A DNA stretch of 64,000 nt from Streptosporangium subroseum. GTDB lineage: Bacteria > Actinomycetota > Actinomycetes > Streptosporangiales > Streptosporangiaceae. Shown in pieces: positions 54,938 through 63,515 of the stretch (positions are counted from its first letter, which is position 1; each line of letters begins with the position of its first letter). The DNA lies in the NCBI RefSeq assembly GCF_900188345.1, contig NZ_FZOD01000009.1, positions 1-64,000 on the forward strand, given 5' to 3'. The notes under the pieces are model-generated. The model did no database searches. It was not told the origin of the DNA and worked only from the letters and a program-made list of their open reading frames with translations. Made by a program: the position numbers and the translations under genes.

Positions 54938-56092
54938 TCACCGGCGGCCGCGACGGGCCTGGGCGCGGTAGTGGTCAAGGACGTCCTGGCGAAGGAGGTG
55001 GCCGAAGCCCGCGGCGTTGATGCGCAGGCCGAGTTCGGGCTCGGTCACGCCGAGTGCGGCGGCGGTGTCGGCGAGGTTCCAGCCGGCGGCGGCGAGCTGG
55101 GTCAGCAGATGGCCGCGGCGAACCTGGTTCTCCGACAGCCGGAACGTTTTGAGGTACGCGAGCCGGCCGGTGCCGTCGGTGATGAGCTCGCCGATGTGGT
55201 TCTCCCGCTGCCGCTCGAAGGGTGGCAGGAAGCGCGACAGGCGGTAGCCGCCCATCTCGTAGACGTGCTGATATGTGTAGCCGGTGCCCAGCAGCCCGCC
55301 CGCCATGACCTGGTCGTGGAAGGCCGCCCACTCCTGTTGCCGCTGACGGGCCTGGGCGCGCAGCTCGGCGAGCGACCGCACCGTCGCGTCCACGATGCGG
55401 GCGCGGAAATCGGGTACCGGCATGCTGAGCATCGCGTAGTGGTAGATCAGCTCGCCGTACAGGTCATGGACGAGGGTGGAGTGCAGGGCGCGGTAGTCAT
55501 CGGGGTGCGGCACCACGAACGCGGCGGCGAGCGCGTCCGCGGCGTAAACCAGGACGCCGCACTGGCCGGGGTGGATCTCGAAGACGCGAAGGGCGTCCTG
55601 CAGGCCTCTGACCGCGGCGCCGGAGTACGCCTCCTCGACGCGGGGGGAAAGCCCGCGGTTGATCGCGCGGCGTGACCATTCGTCCCACGCGATCTCCGGC
55701 CCGCCGAAGTGCAGCGCCAGGTATCCCTCGAGCGCCAGGTGCAGGGGCAGGAAACGCAGCCGGTTCCTGTCGGTGCGGCGAGCCATACGGCGGTGGAACC
55801 GCAGCGGCATCCGGCTGGGCGTGCGGTCACGCTCCGCCGGTCCCCGCAGCTGGGTTCCGTACGCCGCGGCGGGGGTGGCGTCGCTCGCCCAGCTCGCCAC
55901 GAACCCGTGAGGGATGTAGGAGGAGTACACGGTCCGCGAGTCCACCTCCACAACGCCGAACTCCGCGTCGTAGAGCCGGACGTCGAGCCGCAGGTCCTCG
56001 ATGGGCTTCTCGCGGATCAGCGGGACGAGCCGTACGCCGCCCCACGTCTGCGCGGGGCGGGTGCTCAGCCCGGTGAGAGCGAGATCCGTCAT
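54938..56092 (-). CDS. ARPP-like protein with C-terminal helix-turn-helix, partner of the vWA protein
   Basis: 384 residues, cytoplasmic. A beta-rich N-terminus (VRLVPLIREKPIEDLRL, then VVEVDSRTVYSSYIPHGFV) resembles the ARPP domain seen in bacterial conflict-type operons; this match is from memory of pattern and needs a profile search. The middle is helical (LPLHLALEGYLALHFGG, WDEWSRRAINRG). The C-terminus RRGHLLTQLAAAGWNLADTA...LRINAAGFGHLL looks like a Fis-type helix-turn-helix. Start overlaps the stop of the vWA gene by 4 bases, so the two form one unit. Confidence 0.55.
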   Translation of the reverse strand: MTDLALTGLSTRPAQTWGGVRLVPLIREKPIEDLRLDVRLYDAEFGVVEVDSRTVYSSYIPHGFVASWASDATPAAAYGTQLRGPAERDRTPSRMPLRFHRRMARRTDRNRLRFLPLHLALEGYLALHFGGPEIAWDEWSRRAINRGLSPRVEEAYSGAAVRGLQDALRVFEIHPGQCGVLVYAADALAAAFVVPHPDDYRALHSTLVHDLYGELIYHYAMLSMPVPDFRARIVDATVRSLAELRAQARQRQQEWAAFHDQVMAGGLLGTGYTYQHVYEMGGYRLSRFLPPFERQRENHIGELITDGTGRLAYLKTFRLSENQVRRGHLLTQLAAAGWNLADTAAALGVTEPELGLRINAAGFGHLLRQDVLDHYRAQARRGRR

Positions 56093-57465
56093 GCGTCATC
56101 CTCCCGCAGGAACTCCTCGATGCGGCGTGCCAGGTGGGCGCGCAACTCGAAGAGCCCGGTGCGCCCCTCCGCGAACTGAGCCAGCTCCACCAGGGCGACC
56201 AGGTTCTCGGCGTCGCGGATCCCGGCGGTCGGGACGGTGGGCGCCAGCCGCCGTACGTCGAAGTCGGCGGCGTCGTACACCGGGTTGAGGTGCACGACGG
56301 CGCAGGTGTGACGGGGGTCGAGCCGGGTGCGCCAGATCCGCAGCACCTCTCCCGCGAGCCCCGGCGGTGAGTTGTCCCATCCGTCGGAGACGATGAGAAG
56401 GCGCTCGGGCCGGCGGTCGAGGCCGTCGAGGATGCGTTCGCCGAGCGGTGTCGCCCCGTACGGCCGGGCGAGCAGGGCGTCCGAGCGGCCGGAAAGCCAC
56501 AGCGGCGTGTACTCGGAGGCCAGCGCCTCCAGAAGGAAATGGCAGGCGAGCGCGACGGCGAGCGGACGGCGGCGCTTGTGCCCCGAGCCGTACGAGGAGA
56601 AGCTGTCGTCGAGGACGGCGACCACCGCGCCCCAGCGCCCGGCCTGATCACCCGCGCTGCGGCGAGCGGCCGTGCGCAGCGCCGCCGTCAGCTCGGCGCG
56701 GCGGTGCACGCGATCGTCCGGTGAGAGAGCGAGCACGTATGACGCCAACCGGGTCAGCGGCATCGTGGCCAGGTCCGCCCGCACCGCGTCGGCCCCCAGA
56801 GTGCGCGCCGACTCCTGCAGGCGCAGGCGCTCCAGCCGGGTGAGCCGGGGCGCGATGCGCTCCAGGAATGCGGCGCGTGCGATGCGGTGCTTCGCTGCGA
56901 ACCCCTCCGCCACCGTGTAGGGCAGCTTGTACAGCGCGGCCTGCTCGTAGTGGGCCCGCCGCCAGGTCTCCAGGATCGGTGTGGTGTACGCGGCCGGTCG
57001 GTGCGGGGTGAACAGGAACGGCCCCAGCTCTCCACCCGGCCTCAGATGGGCATGGCGGACGGCGTCCTTGACGGCGGCGCGGTATTTCACCGCGTCGAAC
57101 GCGAGGTCGGGACGTGCGGCCAGCCAGTCCCGCATGATCGCTCTCGTGCGCCGGTTGTTGACCTTGGCGCGGCGCAGTTCGCGGAACAGCCCGTACACCC
57201 GAGGCGGTGGCAGCAGGGCCAGCCGCCGGGCGATCAGGCGCCCCTCGGCGCGACGCTGGTCCGGATCCGCCTCCGCGGTCGTGGCCAGCAGGTTCAGGGC
57301 GATCAGTACGGCGTTGTGGTCGTTGACGTCCAGGGCGAGGGTGGCCGCGTACAGGTCGCGGTAGTTGCCCAGCAGGTAGCGGTGCAGGAAGTCCAGCGAG
57401 AGGCTCTGCTCGCCCGCACCCGAGTGGAACTCACGCTGGCCGGTGGAGGTGATCGCCGCGTTCAC
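56089..57465 (-). CDS. Helical-solenoid plus von Willebrand A domain protein (TROVE/Ro60-like layout)
   Basis: 458 residues from GTG 57465. The first 270 are alpha-helical repeats (HNAVLIALNLLATTAEADP, VYGLFRELRRAKVNNRRTR). A vWA domain follows: VVAVLDDSFSSYGSG, a variant of the DxSxS metal site, and LLIVSDGWDNSP. Helical repeats plus vWA is the layout of TROVE (Ro60/Rsr) proteins, but I do not claim homology. The same frame continues coding-like upstream (ETEINAHSETIADLIAADD) to a stop at 57583-57585 with no ATG, GTG or TTG, so the true start may be a rare codon or the 5' end may be damaged. Confidence 0.6.
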   Translation of the reverse strand: MNAAITSTGQREFHSGAGEQSLSLDFLHRYLLGNYRDLYAATLALDVNDHNAVLIALNLLATTAEADPDQRRAEGRLIARRLALLPPPRVYGLFRELRRAKVNNRRTRAIMRDWLAARPDLAFDAVKYRAAVKDAVRHAHLRPGGELGPFLFTPHRPAAYTTPILETWRRAHYEQAALYKLPYTVAEGFAAKHRIARAAFLERIAPRLTRLERLRLQESARTLGADAVRADLATMPLTRLASYVLALSPDDRVHRRAELTAALRTAARRSAGDQAGRWGAVVAVLDDSFSSYGSGHKRRRPLAVALACHFLLEALASEYTPLWLSGRSDALLARPYGATPLGERILDGLDRRPERLLIVSDGWDNSPPGLAGEVLRIWRTRLDPRHTCAVVHLNPVYDAADFDVRRLAPTVPTAGIRDAENLVALVELAQFAEGRTGLFELRAHLARRIEEFLREDDA

Positions 57466-57758
57466 GAACAGCAGGACGTCGTCGGCGGCTATCAGATCCG
57501 CGATGGTCTCGCTGTGAGCGTTGATCTCCGTCTCCGGGTTGATCTGGGAGGCCGACCGGGGAATGGGGGCACGAACTGCGAATCATCGCTTCACAGGCGG
57601 GTTCCGGAAGTCGCACCGGAGTCCCGCGGTCGGCTCCGGAAGGATAACACCGGCAGATCTTCTTCCTCTGCCCTATTTTCCGCCGCCTGCGACGGTCGGC
57701 GGCCTTGGCGGTGCGCGAACGCGGCACGCCGGCCGGAACCGTCATGGGCCCTACCGGT
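57466..57758. other. 293-bp gap upstream of the vWA gene
   Basis: The first 117 bases probably still encode the N-terminus of the vWA protein (see that entry). The rest holds no gene; there are short inverted repeats such as GCCGCC...GGCGGC near 57690 but none compelling. The promoter of the two-gene unit should be here. Confidence 0.45.
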
Positions 57759-59354
57759 TCACCCCGAGGACCGGGAGTCCCGGGCGTCGGGGAGCTCCGC
57801 GTACCCGGCTCTCAGTTCGCGATACAGGATCTTGCCCGTGGCGGTCCTGGGCATCTCCTCCTCGCGGATGATCGAAAGCGATCGCGGCCGTCTGTATCCG
57901 GCGATGCGGTCCTTGCACCAGCCCAGCAGTTCGTCGGGTGAGGATGACGAGCACAACACGGCGTCGCGCAGGATGACGACCGCGTGCACGCGTTCGCCCC
58001 ATTTGGGGTCGGGGACGCCGATGACGGCCACGTCCTTCACCTTCGGATTGGAGCGGAGCAGTGCCTCCACCTCGGAGGGGTAGATGTTCTCTCCCCCGGA
58101 GATGATCATGTTGCTCTTGCGGTCGACGAGATAGATGTATCCGTCCGCGTCGCGGCGGGCCAGGTCGCCGACCGTGCAGTATTCGCCCCTGAACGCCTCC
58201 CGCGTCTTCTCCGGCAGCCGCCAGTAGCCGTCGAACGTGTGGGGGTTGCACGAGTACAACTCGCCGACGTCGCCGTCGGCGACCTCGTCGCCATCCGAGT
58301 CGAGCAGTCTGATGGGTGCCGAGCCGACGTATTCACGGCCGACCGAGCCGAGCTTGGTGAACTGCTCGCCGGGATGGAGCATCGTCACAAAGCCCGCCTC
58401 CGTCGACCCGTAGAGCTCGAACAGACCGGAGTTCCTGAAAAACTCCATGGTCTCCAGCTTCGTCTCGCGGGGTGCGGGCGCCGAGGAGATCATCAACTTG
58501 CTGACCCTGTCGACGTTGTGTTTCTCACGAACGGACGCGGGGAGATCGAGCATCATCACATAGTGCGTCGGCACGAGTGACGTGAAGGTCGCCCCGTCCT
58601 CGGCGAGCGTCCGCACCAGGTGTTCGGGATCGAGGCTGTTCCTGCTGTAGATCGAGCAGGCGGCCCCGCGGCAGGTGAAGGCGCTGAAGAAGTAGAGCGA
58701 GTTCGCGTGGAACATCGGCATCACCAGCAGCGCACTGTCGTCCCTGCGGAGGTTCAGCTCGATGTCCGTCGTGAAGGACAGCAGGGCGATGCCCCGGTGG
58801 CTGCGGATGGCGCCCTTGGGTTTCCCCGTCGTGCCGGAGGTGTACATCAGCGTCCATGGATCTTCGGGACGCACCGGGACGCGCGGCTCGCCGTCCCGGG
58901 CCGCGACCAGAAGATCCTCATAGCCCCGGTAGCCCGGCGGGCAGACGCTCCGGCCGAAATGGATGTAGTTCCGCGGTGCGATCGGGAGCTCGGACCGGAT
59001 CTCCTCGACCGAGCCCACGAGGTCGTCCTGAACGATGAGGGCGGCGGCCTCGCAGTTCTCGACGATGTAGCGGATCTCCGGCCCGAGAAGACGGAAATTA
59101 ATGGGAACGGCCACCAGGCCCGCCTTCGCGGTCGCGGCGTAGATCTCCGCCCACTCCAGGCAGTTGAAGGCGAGGACGGCCACCCGGTCGCCTTTTCGCA
59201 GGCCGAGCCCGAGAAGCGCATTGGCGAGCCGGCAGGAGCGTGCGTTCCACTGGAAGAACGTCATGGCTCTTTCCAGGTCGCGAACGCCGATCTTTTTCGG
59301 AAAGAACCTGGCGTTCGCCGTGAGAACTTCGCCGATATTGAGGAGATCACCCAT
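57759..59354 (-). CDS. Acyl-CoA synthetase (AMP-forming, fatty-acid-CoA ligase type)
   Basis: 531 residues. Adenylation motifs: TLMYTSGTTGKPKGA (P-loop A3), ELYGSTEAGFVTM (A5), YCTVGDLARRDADGYIYLVDRKSNMI (A7-A8, read in two parts) and RTATGKILYREL with the A10 lysine. It activates a carboxylic acid as acyl-AMP then acyl-CoA; the acid is unknown. ATG 59354 has GGGAGGG 4-5 bases upstream. It diverges from the ThDP enzyme gene with a shared 350-base promoter region. Confidence 0.88.
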   Translation of the reverse strand: MGDLLNIGEVLTANARFFPKKIGVRDLERAMTFFQWNARSCRLANALLGLGLRKGDRVAVLAFNCLEWAEIYAATAKAGLVAVPINFRLLGPEIRYIVENCEAAALIVQDDLVGSVEEIRSELPIAPRNYIHFGRSVCPPGYRGYEDLLVAARDGEPRVPVRPEDPWTLMYTSGTTGKPKGAIRSHRGIALLSFTTDIELNLRRDDSALLVMPMFHANSLYFFSAFTCRGAACSIYSRNSLDPEHLVRTLAEDGATFTSLVPTHYVMMLDLPASVREKHNVDRVSKLMISSAPAPRETKLETMEFFRNSGLFELYGSTEAGFVTMLHPGEQFTKLGSVGREYVGSAPIRLLDSDGDEVADGDVGELYSCNPHTFDGYWRLPEKTREAFRGEYCTVGDLARRDADGYIYLVDRKSNMIISGGENIYPSEVEALLRSNPKVKDVAVIGVPDPKWGERVHAVVILRDAVLCSSSSPDELLGWCKDRIAGYRRPRSLSIIREEEMPRTATGKILYRELRAGYAELPDARDSRSSG

Positions 59355-59703
59355 GCGACCCTCCCGCGTTCGGATTCTCCCTGGTGCGCTCCGCAGACGG
59401 CAAAAACATCGTATCGCCGGGCCCCTTACGCCTTGCCGCGCTTTTACCTCCCAAAGCCCGGGCGGAACGCGAGGCCGGCAGTGGGATATCGGAGGAGACC
59501 GCCGCCCGGACAGGCGGAAAGCGGTGCCATAATGCCGACGGGAAAGCGATATCCGCTTGTCAAACGGATCGGCTTCCATTGGCGGTCCATATAATGATTG
59601 AGCGTCTTCCGTAAATTATGATCTTAGCCCTCCAATGTATCATGGAAGTCTGACCGACCGCAGATGACCAGTGGCGGAGTTGATCGGGTGGAGGCTGACA
59701 TCA
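59355..59703. other. Divergent promoter region (349 bp)
   Basis: GC-rich toward the synthetase gene, AT-rich from about 59580 (CCATATAATGATTGAGC, AAATTATGATCTTAG), where a TATAAT-like box at 59588-59593 could serve the ThDP gene. No gene or strong palindrome seen. Confidence 0.45.
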
Positions 59704-61353
59704 ATGGCATTAACCGGTTCTGATCTGGTCGCACGCGCATTACAGAAAGAAGATGTCGACACTTTCTTCTACATTATGGGTGCGCCAATGTTGTCGGTTG
59801 AGTCCGCCGCCCTGGCGCTCGGCCTGCGGGGCGTCGACGTACGGCACGAGCAGGCCGCGGCGATGGCCGCCCACGCCTACGCGAGACTGCTCAACCGCCC
59901 CGGCGTCTGCATGGCGGCCTCGGGGCCCGGAACGACCAACCTGATCACCGGGGTCGCGCACGCGTTCGCCGACTGCACACCCGTGGTGGCGCTGGGTGGG
60001 TCCTCACCGGAGTCGCAGAGCCACAAGGGGACATTTCAGGAGATCGACCAGCTGGCGATGCTTGCACCCTGCACCAAGTGGTCTGATCGGGTTCACCGTC
60101 CCGAACGAATCCCCGAGCTCCTCGACCGGGCGATCCGCGAGGCGATGAGCGGGAAGCCCGGACCCGTCTATCTCGACCTGCCGGCCGACGTGCTGTTCGC
60201 GGAGGTCGACGAGGAGAGGGTCGAATGGCCCGCGCCCTGGGACCCGGCCGGGCGACCGCGTCCGGCCGCCGCTCCCGCCGAGGTCCGGGCACTCACCGAC
60301 CTGCTCGCGGAGGCGGAGAGACCCGTCGTCGTGTCCGGCACGGGTGTCCTGTGGTCCGAGGCGGAGGCCGAGCTCCAGACGTTCGTCGAGGCTGCCGGAA
60401 TCCCGTTCTACACGACGCCGCAGGGCCGGGGTGCGATCCCGGAAGATCACGAACTCTGCTACCTGACGGCTCGCTCCACGGCCTTCCGCGAAGCGGACCT
60501 GATCCTCATCGTCGGGACGCGCATGAACTACATCATCGGGCATGCCTCCCCGCCGCGGTTCGGCGCCGACGCGAAGATCGCCCGTATCGACATCAGCGCC
60601 GAGGAGATCGCGACCAGCCCCCGCCGACTGGACGTGGGTGTGGTCGCCGACGCGAGGACCGCCCTGACGCAGCTGACGGGCGCCATTCGCAGCCGCGTCA
60701 CCCGGAAGAACTTCGCCGCCTGGCGCGACCGGTTGGCGGAGCAGAACAGATCCAAGCTCGCCGAACACGAAAGAACGCTCGCCGACGACGCCGTGCCGAT
60801 CCATCCGCTCCGGCTCTGCCGCGAGCTACGTGATTTCATGGACCGCGAGGCCATTCTCTGCGTCGACGGCCAGGAAATCCTTAATTATGGCAGGCAGGTT
60901 ATTCCAACCTACGTGCCACGACATCGATTGAATTCAGGAACATTCGGCACGATGGGCGTGGGTCTGCCGCTCGGCGTGGGTGCGAAGGTGGCCTGCCCGG
61001 ACAGGCCGGTCATCGTGCTCCACGGGGATGGATCGTTCGGTATGAACGCGATGGAGTTCGACACCGCGGTCCGGTGCGAATTGCCGATCCTTGTTGTCAT
61101 CAGCCTCAACGGCGGCTGGACGGGCGATCCCGGGAAAGAGCGGCCGGGGCGCGAGCTCGGCTACACCCGCTTCGACAAGATGGCGGAGGCGCTCGGCGGA
61201 TACGGCGAATATGTCGAGAAGCCGGATGACATCCGACCGGCCCTGGAGCGCGCCATGGCCGAGGTCGACTCGGGCCGGCCGGCCCTCGTCAACGTCGTCA
61301 CCGACTGGCGCGCCCGAGCCACCACAGCCGCATTCACTGAATACGTGACATAG
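59704..61353 (+). CDS. Thiamine-diphosphate enzyme of the acetolactate synthase / 2-hydroxyacyl-CoA lyase group
   Basis: 549 residues, three domains. Catalytic Glu in DVRHEQAAAMAAHAYARL, pyrimidine-binding front; CMAASGPGTTNLITGVAHAFADC; ThDP-Mg motif GDGSFGMNAMEFDTAVR...NGGW. The stretch ALGGSSPESQSHKGTFQEI resembles 2-hydroxyacyl-CoA lyases and oxalyl-CoA decarboxylases more than acetolactate synthases. Together with the divergent acyl-CoA ligase, a CoA-ester substrate is plausible. GGAGG lies about 9 bases before ATG 59704. The exact reaction is open. Confidence 0.78.
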   Translation: MALTGSDLVARALQKEDVDTFFYIMGAPMLSVESAALALGLRGVDVRHEQAAAMAAHAYARLLNRPGVCMAASGPGTTNLITGVAHAFADCTPVVALGGSSPESQSHKGTFQEIDQLAMLAPCTKWSDRVHRPERIPELLDRAIREAMSGKPGPVYLDLPADVLFAEVDEERVEWPAPWDPAGRPRPAAAPAEVRALTDLLAEAERPVVVSGTGVLWSEAEAELQTFVEAAGIPFYTTPQGRGAIPEDHELCYLTARSTAFREADLILIVGTRMNYIIGHASPPRFGADAKIARIDISAEEIATSPRRLDVGVVADARTALTQLTGAIRSRVTRKNFAAWRDRLAEQNRSKLAEHERTLADDAVPIHPLRLCRELRDFMDREAILCVDGQEILNYGRQVIPTYVPRHRLNSGTFGTMGVGLPLGVGAKVACPDRPVIVLHGDGSFGMNAMEFDTAVRCELPILVVISLNGGWTGDPGKERPGRELGYTRFDKMAEALGGYGEYVEKPDDIRPALERAMAEVDSGRPALVNVVTDWRARATTAAFTEYVT

Positions 61354-61453
61354 TCTCGACCCTTTGTGGTCTTCGTATGGCCGGTTGACGCTGTGACCAT
61401 GGCGATCGGCACCCGGCCGATCGCGGAGCCGAACTTCTCATCCCGGTAAGGGC

Positions 61454-61483
61454 GAGACAGGGCGGGCCGGTCGCTTGTAAGGT
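61454..61483 (+). promoter_or_regulatory. Promoter for a leaderless transcript ahead of the second MFS gene
   Basis: GAGACA (61454-61459), 18-base spacer, TAAGGT (61478-61483), then 7 bases to ATG 61491. Same -10 sequence, spacer length and start distance as at 1661-1698. Confidence 0.5.
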
Positions 61484-61490
61484 CGGCGTC

Positions 61491-61508
61491 ATGACCTGGC
61501 GACATTGA
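61491..61508 (+). CDS. Leaderless 5-residue leader peptide (MTWRH)
   Basis: ATG 61491 opens five codons closed by TGA 61506-61508. It is 7 bases behind a TANNNT box and about 95 bases before the MFS ATG. As with the first MFS gene, a stalling-based attenuator is a reasonable but unproven reading. Confidence 0.42.
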   Translation: MTWRH

Positions 61509-61602
61509 TCCACAATCAGAGGTCGAGGCGGGACACGCTGCCGCGGACCCCCGGAGATGCCGAGCATCCCGAGTCCGCACAGTCCCCGTGAAGAAGGACC
61601 TC

Positions 61603-63003
61603 ATGAACATCTCTTTTCTCCGTGCGCCCGACACACGTGACGCGCGCGCGAAGCGCCTGGCCGCGACGTTCTACACTTATACCTTTTTCGACCAGTTCAT
61701 CCTGCTCTACCCGTTCTACGCGCTGCTGTTCGTCGACACGGGTCTGTCGACCGCGGAGATCTCCTCACTCCTGGTGATCTGGTCGGTCACCGCCATCGTG
61801 ACGGAGGTCCCCTCCGGAGTGTGGGCCGACGTCGTCTCGCGGCGCCGGTTGCTCGCCCTCGCGCCGCTGCTGGCCGCCACGGGCTTCGCCCTGTGGGTCG
61901 TGGCTCCCTCCTACTGGGTGTTCGCCGCGGGCTTCGTCCTGTGGGGCACCTCGGGGGCGCTGCAGTCGGGCGCGACGGAGGCGTTGGTCTACACCGAGCT
62001 CGACCGCCTGGGCGCCGCCGACCGCTACGCCGCGATCACCGGTCGCGCCCACGCGATCGCCACCGCCGCCGTCATGGCGTCCATGGCCGTGGCCGCCCCG
62101 CTGTTCGCCCTGGGCGGCTACCCGCTGGTCGGTGCCGCCAGCGTCCTGGCGTGCGTGCTCGCCACGGCGGTCGCGACGACCTTCCCCGAGCATCGCGAGC
62201 GGGCCGGGAAGAGCGAGGAGAGCGAGGAGGAGACGTCGCCGGGCGGCTACGCCGCGATCCTGCGAGACGGGCTGCGGGAGGTGCGCGCGCACCGGTCGAT
62301 CCGGCGGGCGCTGCTGCTGGTGGCCGTGGTGACGGCCCTGTGGGGGGCACTGGAGGAGTACATTCCCCTGCTCGCGGTCGGCACCGGCGTCGCCGAGCAC
62401 GTCGTTCCGCTTCTGGTGCTCCTCGTCTCCGCCGGAACCGCGGTCGGTGGCGTGCTCGCGGCGACCGGGCGGCGCTTCACGGACCGGGCACTCGCCGGAA
62501 TCCTCGGATTCGGGGCGCTGGCGCTCGCCGCGGGGGCGGCCAGCGGGCTCGCGGTGGGATTTGTCGTCATCGCGGCGGCGTTCTGCGCCTTTCAGATGGC
62601 GAGTGTGCTGGCCGCCGTGCGGCTGCAGCAGAGCATCACGGGACCGGCCCGCGCGACCGTGACCTCGCTGGCGGGGCTGGGCGTCGACGTGATCGCCATC
62701 CTCTTCTACGGCGGCTACGCCGCGGCCTCGACGGTGACCGGGAACGCCACGATCTTCGCCGTCTCCGCGGTGCCGTACGCCGTTGTCGCCCTCGTCCTGT
62801 TTTTCGGAGGGTTCCGTTCGCGGAGAACGGCCGCCCGCACCGATCTCGGCGACTCGCGGATAGAGGTGAACCACACCGATCTCGGCGGCTCGCAGAAGGC
62901 GGCGGACCGTACCGATCTCGGCGGCCCGCAGAGGGCGGCGGACCGTACCGATCTCGGCGACCCGCAGATGGGGGTGAACCGTACCGATCTAGGCGGCCCG
63001 TGA
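61603..63003 (+). CDS. MFS transporter with a repetitive C-terminal tail
   Basis: 466 residues. Twelve helices (YTFFDQFILLYPFYALLFV is the first); the first cytoplasmic loop has VPSGVWADVVSRRRLL, the MFS D-x-x-x-R-R motif. Substrate unknown. ATG 61603 follows AAGAAGGA at 4 bases; the upstream GTG 61588 is less likely. After the last helix (about residue 410) the tail consists of 12-residue repeats TDLGGPQRAADR from a 36-bp DNA tandem repeat that runs past the stop. Confidence 0.82.
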   Translation: MNISFLRAPDTRDARAKRLAATFYTYTFFDQFILLYPFYALLFVDTGLSTAEISSLLVIWSVTAIVTEVPSGVWADVVSRRRLLALAPLLAATGFALWVVAPSYWVFAAGFVLWGTSGALQSGATEALVYTELDRLGAADRYAAITGRAHAIATAAVMASMAVAAPLFALGGYPLVGAASVLACVLATAVATTFPEHRERAGKSEESEEETSPGGYAAILRDGLREVRAHRSIRRALLLVAVVTALWGALEEYIPLLAVGTGVAEHVVPLLVLLVSAGTAVGGVLAATGRRFTDRALAGILGFGALALAAGAASGLAVGFVVIAAAFCAFQMASVLAAVRLQQSITGPARATVTSLAGLGVDVIAILFYGGYAAASTVTGNATIFAVSAVPYAVVALVLFFGGFRSRRTAARTDLGDSRIEVNHTDLGGSQKAADRTDLGGPQRAADRTDLGDPQMGVNRTDLGGP

Positions 63004-63110
63004 ACGGGGACCGCGTGCACAGGTCGCGGAGGCCCGTGAGCGGGGAGCGGATCGCACCGATCTCAGCGCCCGTGAACGGAGACGGACCGCGTCGATCTCA
63101 GTGGCCCGCG
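62839..63110 (+). repeat. 36-bp tandem repeat crossing the MFS stop codon
   Basis: ACCGATCTCGGCG starts at 62839 and recurs every 36 bases (62875, 62911, 62947, 62983). The first four units are coding and in frame; the fifth includes the TGA. Decayed units (CACCGATCTCAGCGCCCGTGAACGG, in part) go on to about 63110, reaching the end of the next gene remnant. Confidence 0.85.
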
Positions 63111-63365
63111 AACCGGGGCAGGCCGAGTTCGGCGAAGATCGGGCGGTGATCGGTGTCCGGCAGGGCGTGGACGCCGAAGGCCTTGATCGCCATCCGTGAG
63201 TCGGCCAGCACATGATCGATCGTCACACCGGGAACGGATTCCCAGCGCTGCTGCGGCCAGGTGGCCGTCAGGCCGTTCCCGGTGGCGTCGGCCGCGTCGT
63301 GATAGCCGCTGCCGAGCAGGTCGTTCATCGGGCTGTGGTCGAGGGTGGCGTTGCAGGGCGGCGGG
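63098..63365 (-). pseudogene. 3' fragment of an endonuclease/exonuclease/phosphatase family gene
   Basis: Only about the last 89 residues remain: CNATLDHSPMNDLLGSGYHD, where GDFNAT would be normal, then ATWPQQRWESVPGVTIDHVLAD and LPDTDHRPIFAELGLP, the C-terminal catalytic His motif (SDHRP) of the EEP fold. The frame has no start: it breaks off in a GC-repeat tract at about 63366. The N-terminal membrane and catalytic part is gone. Confidence 0.7.
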
Positions 63366-63515
63366 CGCTCGTCAGAGGCTCGCCACAGAACGGCGGGGCC
63401 CCCTTCGTCAGGGATTCTGCCTCAGGGCGGGACCCCGTTCCGTCGGAGGTTCTGCCTCAGAGCGGCGGGGCCCCGCTCCATCAAGAGGCCCCGCCTCAGG
63501 ACCAGAGGCCCCGTC
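63366..63515. repeat. Degenerate GC-rich repeats between two truncated or partial genes
   Basis: TCTGCCTCAG occurs with GGCGGGGCCCC-type and AGAGGCCCCGCCTCAGGA-type units in about 150 bases. Units vary in length (about 24-45). The tract abuts the break point of the EEP fragment. Confidence 0.6.
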
